A stretch of DNA of 64,000 bases from Acetomicrobium hydrogeniformans ATCC BAA-1850. GTDB lineage: Bacteria > Synergistota > Synergistia > Synergistales > Acetomicrobiaceae. The notes beneath the pieces were generated by a model. It was not told the origin of the DNA. It saw only the letters and a list, made by a program, of their open reading frames with translations, and made no database searches. Where the stretch lies: positions 1,746,001-1,810,000 of the forward strand of contig NZ_ACJX03000001.1 in the NCBI RefSeq assembly GCF_000160455.2, in the 5' to 3' direction. The translations under genes and the position numbers were made by a program. Positions 63,297 through 64,000 of the stretch are shown piece by piece. Numbering within the stretch: the first letter of the stretch is position 1; each line of letters starts with the position of its first letter.

Positions 63297-64000
63297 ATGA
63301 AACAGTATTTAAGAAAAAGCATCAAGGTCAACGGATGTCCCCACCACGTAGTTGCCTCCCCCGAGGCCATGCTGGTCAACATAATTCGAAAACAACTCGG
63401 GCTAACGGGAACGAAGCTCGGATGCGGATCAGGACAATGCGGAGCATGTGAAGTTATAATGAACGGCAAACTCGTACGTTCCTGCATCGTAAGATGGGAT
63501 AAGGTGCCTGAAGACGCTGAAATTCAGACCATCGAAGGTTTAGGGACGCCGGACAAGCTCCACGCCCTTCAGTGGGCATACGTAAAGACGGGTGCCATAC
63601 AATGCGGCTTCTGCACGCCGGGTTTCATAATGAGTTCCAAGGCCTTGATTGACGAAAACCCAAACCCGACCAGAGAAGAGGTTCGCGATTGGTTTCAGAA
63701 GAACAGAAACGCCTGCAGATGCACCGGTTACATCCAGATTGTCGATGCAGTCATGCTTGCTGCTAAAGTCTTGCGCGGCGAAGAACAAATGACGGATTTC
63801 TCGGAACTTGCACGAGACGGGAAAATATGGGGAAGCCATTATCCAAGGCCAAGCGCAGTATATAAGGCCACCGGTACATGGGACTTTGGCGATGACGTGG
63901 CGTTAAAGCTGCCTGATGAGACGTTATTTGCTGCCTGCGTATGTCCTGAAACTCATCATGCCATAGTCAAAAAGATAGATTTCAGCGAAGCAGAAAAGAT
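63297..64000 (+). CDS. Molybdenum aldehyde oxidoreductase (xanthine oxidase family), N-terminal part
   Basis: The frame is open from ATG 63297 to the window end (234 codons). AGGAGG is 9 bases upstream. The N-terminal [2Fe-2S] ferredoxin domain has Cys43, 48, 51 and 63; the helical second [2Fe-2S] domain has Cys103, 106, 140 and 142 (QCGFC and ACRC). These eight Cys match Desulfovibrio gigas aldehyde oxidoreductase with a constant three-residue offset. The molybdopterin domain begins near 175 with IWGSHYPRPSAVYKATGTWD. The D. gigas enzyme is a single chain of about 900 residues without FAD, so the rest should lie beyond base 64000. It oxidises aldehydes to acids. The riboswitch upstream supports a Mo or W cofactor. 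Confidence 0.93.
   Translation, partial: MKQYLRKSIKVNGCPHHVVASPEAMLVNIIRKQLGLTGTKLGCGSGQCGACEVIMNGKLVRSCIVRWDKVPEDAEIQTIEGLGTPDKLHALQWAYVKTGAIQCGFCTPGFIMSSKALIDENPNPTREEVRDWFQKNRNACRCTGYIQIVDAVMLAAKVLRGEEQMTDFSELARDGKIWGSHYPRPSAVYKATGTWDFGDDVALKLPDETLFAACVCPETHHAIVKKIDFSEAEK

Overview
The window is 64 kb of densely packed bacterial chromosome with almost no intergenic space. Most genes lie on the + strand in long overlapping operons; cysS, an LmeA-like gene, hypF, yerC, hisC, rpmB and a partial gene at the left edge lie on the - strand. Several features point to an anaerobic diderm of the Synergistota, close to Acetomicrobium/Anaerobaculum: a V/A-type ATPase in the Enterococcus-like ntp gene order, the MEP isoprenoid pathway with a fused IspDF, tRNA-Sec, hydrogenase maturation (HypF), a molybdenum hydroxylase, moderate G+C and heavy use of TTG starts. 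This placement is inferred from gene content; no rRNA is present.

Layout. 1-1.5 kb: partial gene, sigma-70-like factor, tRNA-Sec and a LuxR-type regulator. 1.5-9.3 kb: cysS (-) divergent from uvrC-ribD-ribE-ribBA-ribH-serS. 9.3-20.6 kb: a LmeA/DUF2993-like protein (-), a membrane glycosyltransferase fusing a degenerate WecA-like domain to a WecG/TagA domain, a CBS protein, then the complete V-type ATPase operon (coiled-coil stalk, I, K, E, C, F, A, B, D). 20.6-27.9 kb: ybaB, recR, PIN-TRAM protein, ispDF, RlpA-like protein, gltX, guaB and a cold-shock gene. 27.9-38.8 kb: hypF (-), cobalamin adenosyltransferase, P2A Ca2+-type ATPase, mnmA, Lon-like protease, endonuclease III and a DUF362-ferredoxin protein. 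38.8-41.4 kb: yerC and hisC (-) and a SYLF protein. 41.4-45.7 kb: tRNA-Leu, tRNA-fMet, tRNA-Met, tilS, hpt, ftsH. 45.7-56.1 kb: uvrB-uvrA-rlmB-DUF4911-tldD-ftsK-thiamine pyrophosphokinase. 56.1-62.7 kb: rpmB (-), then xseB-ispA-dxs-tlyA-nadK-recN. 62.7-64 kb: a 608-bp regulatory region and the start of a molybdenum aldehyde oxidoreductase gene that runs off the window.

How the genes work together. The rib genes form a complete riboflavin pathway apart from the phosphatase step. The ATPase operon encodes a full rotary machine whose c-subunit has Na+-type ligands. dxs, ispDF and ispA contribute to isoprenoid synthesis, which would also supply the polyprenyl carrier that the WecA/WecG fusion should need. 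uvrC, uvrB, uvrA, recR, recN, xseB and nth are DNA repair genes.

Most notable observations. (1) Upstream of the molybdoenzyme gene there is a Moco-type riboswitch with a visible terminator/antiterminator exchange, followed by two perfect interleaved inverted repeats that could form a pseudoknot. (2) The WecG fusion carries a WecA-like membrane domain that has lost its catalytic aspartates. (3) UvrC lacks about 100 residues between the UVR motif and the nuclease core. (4) A perfect operator-like palindrome sits at the yerC promoter. No CRISPR array, insertion sequence, prophage or obvious defence island is visible.
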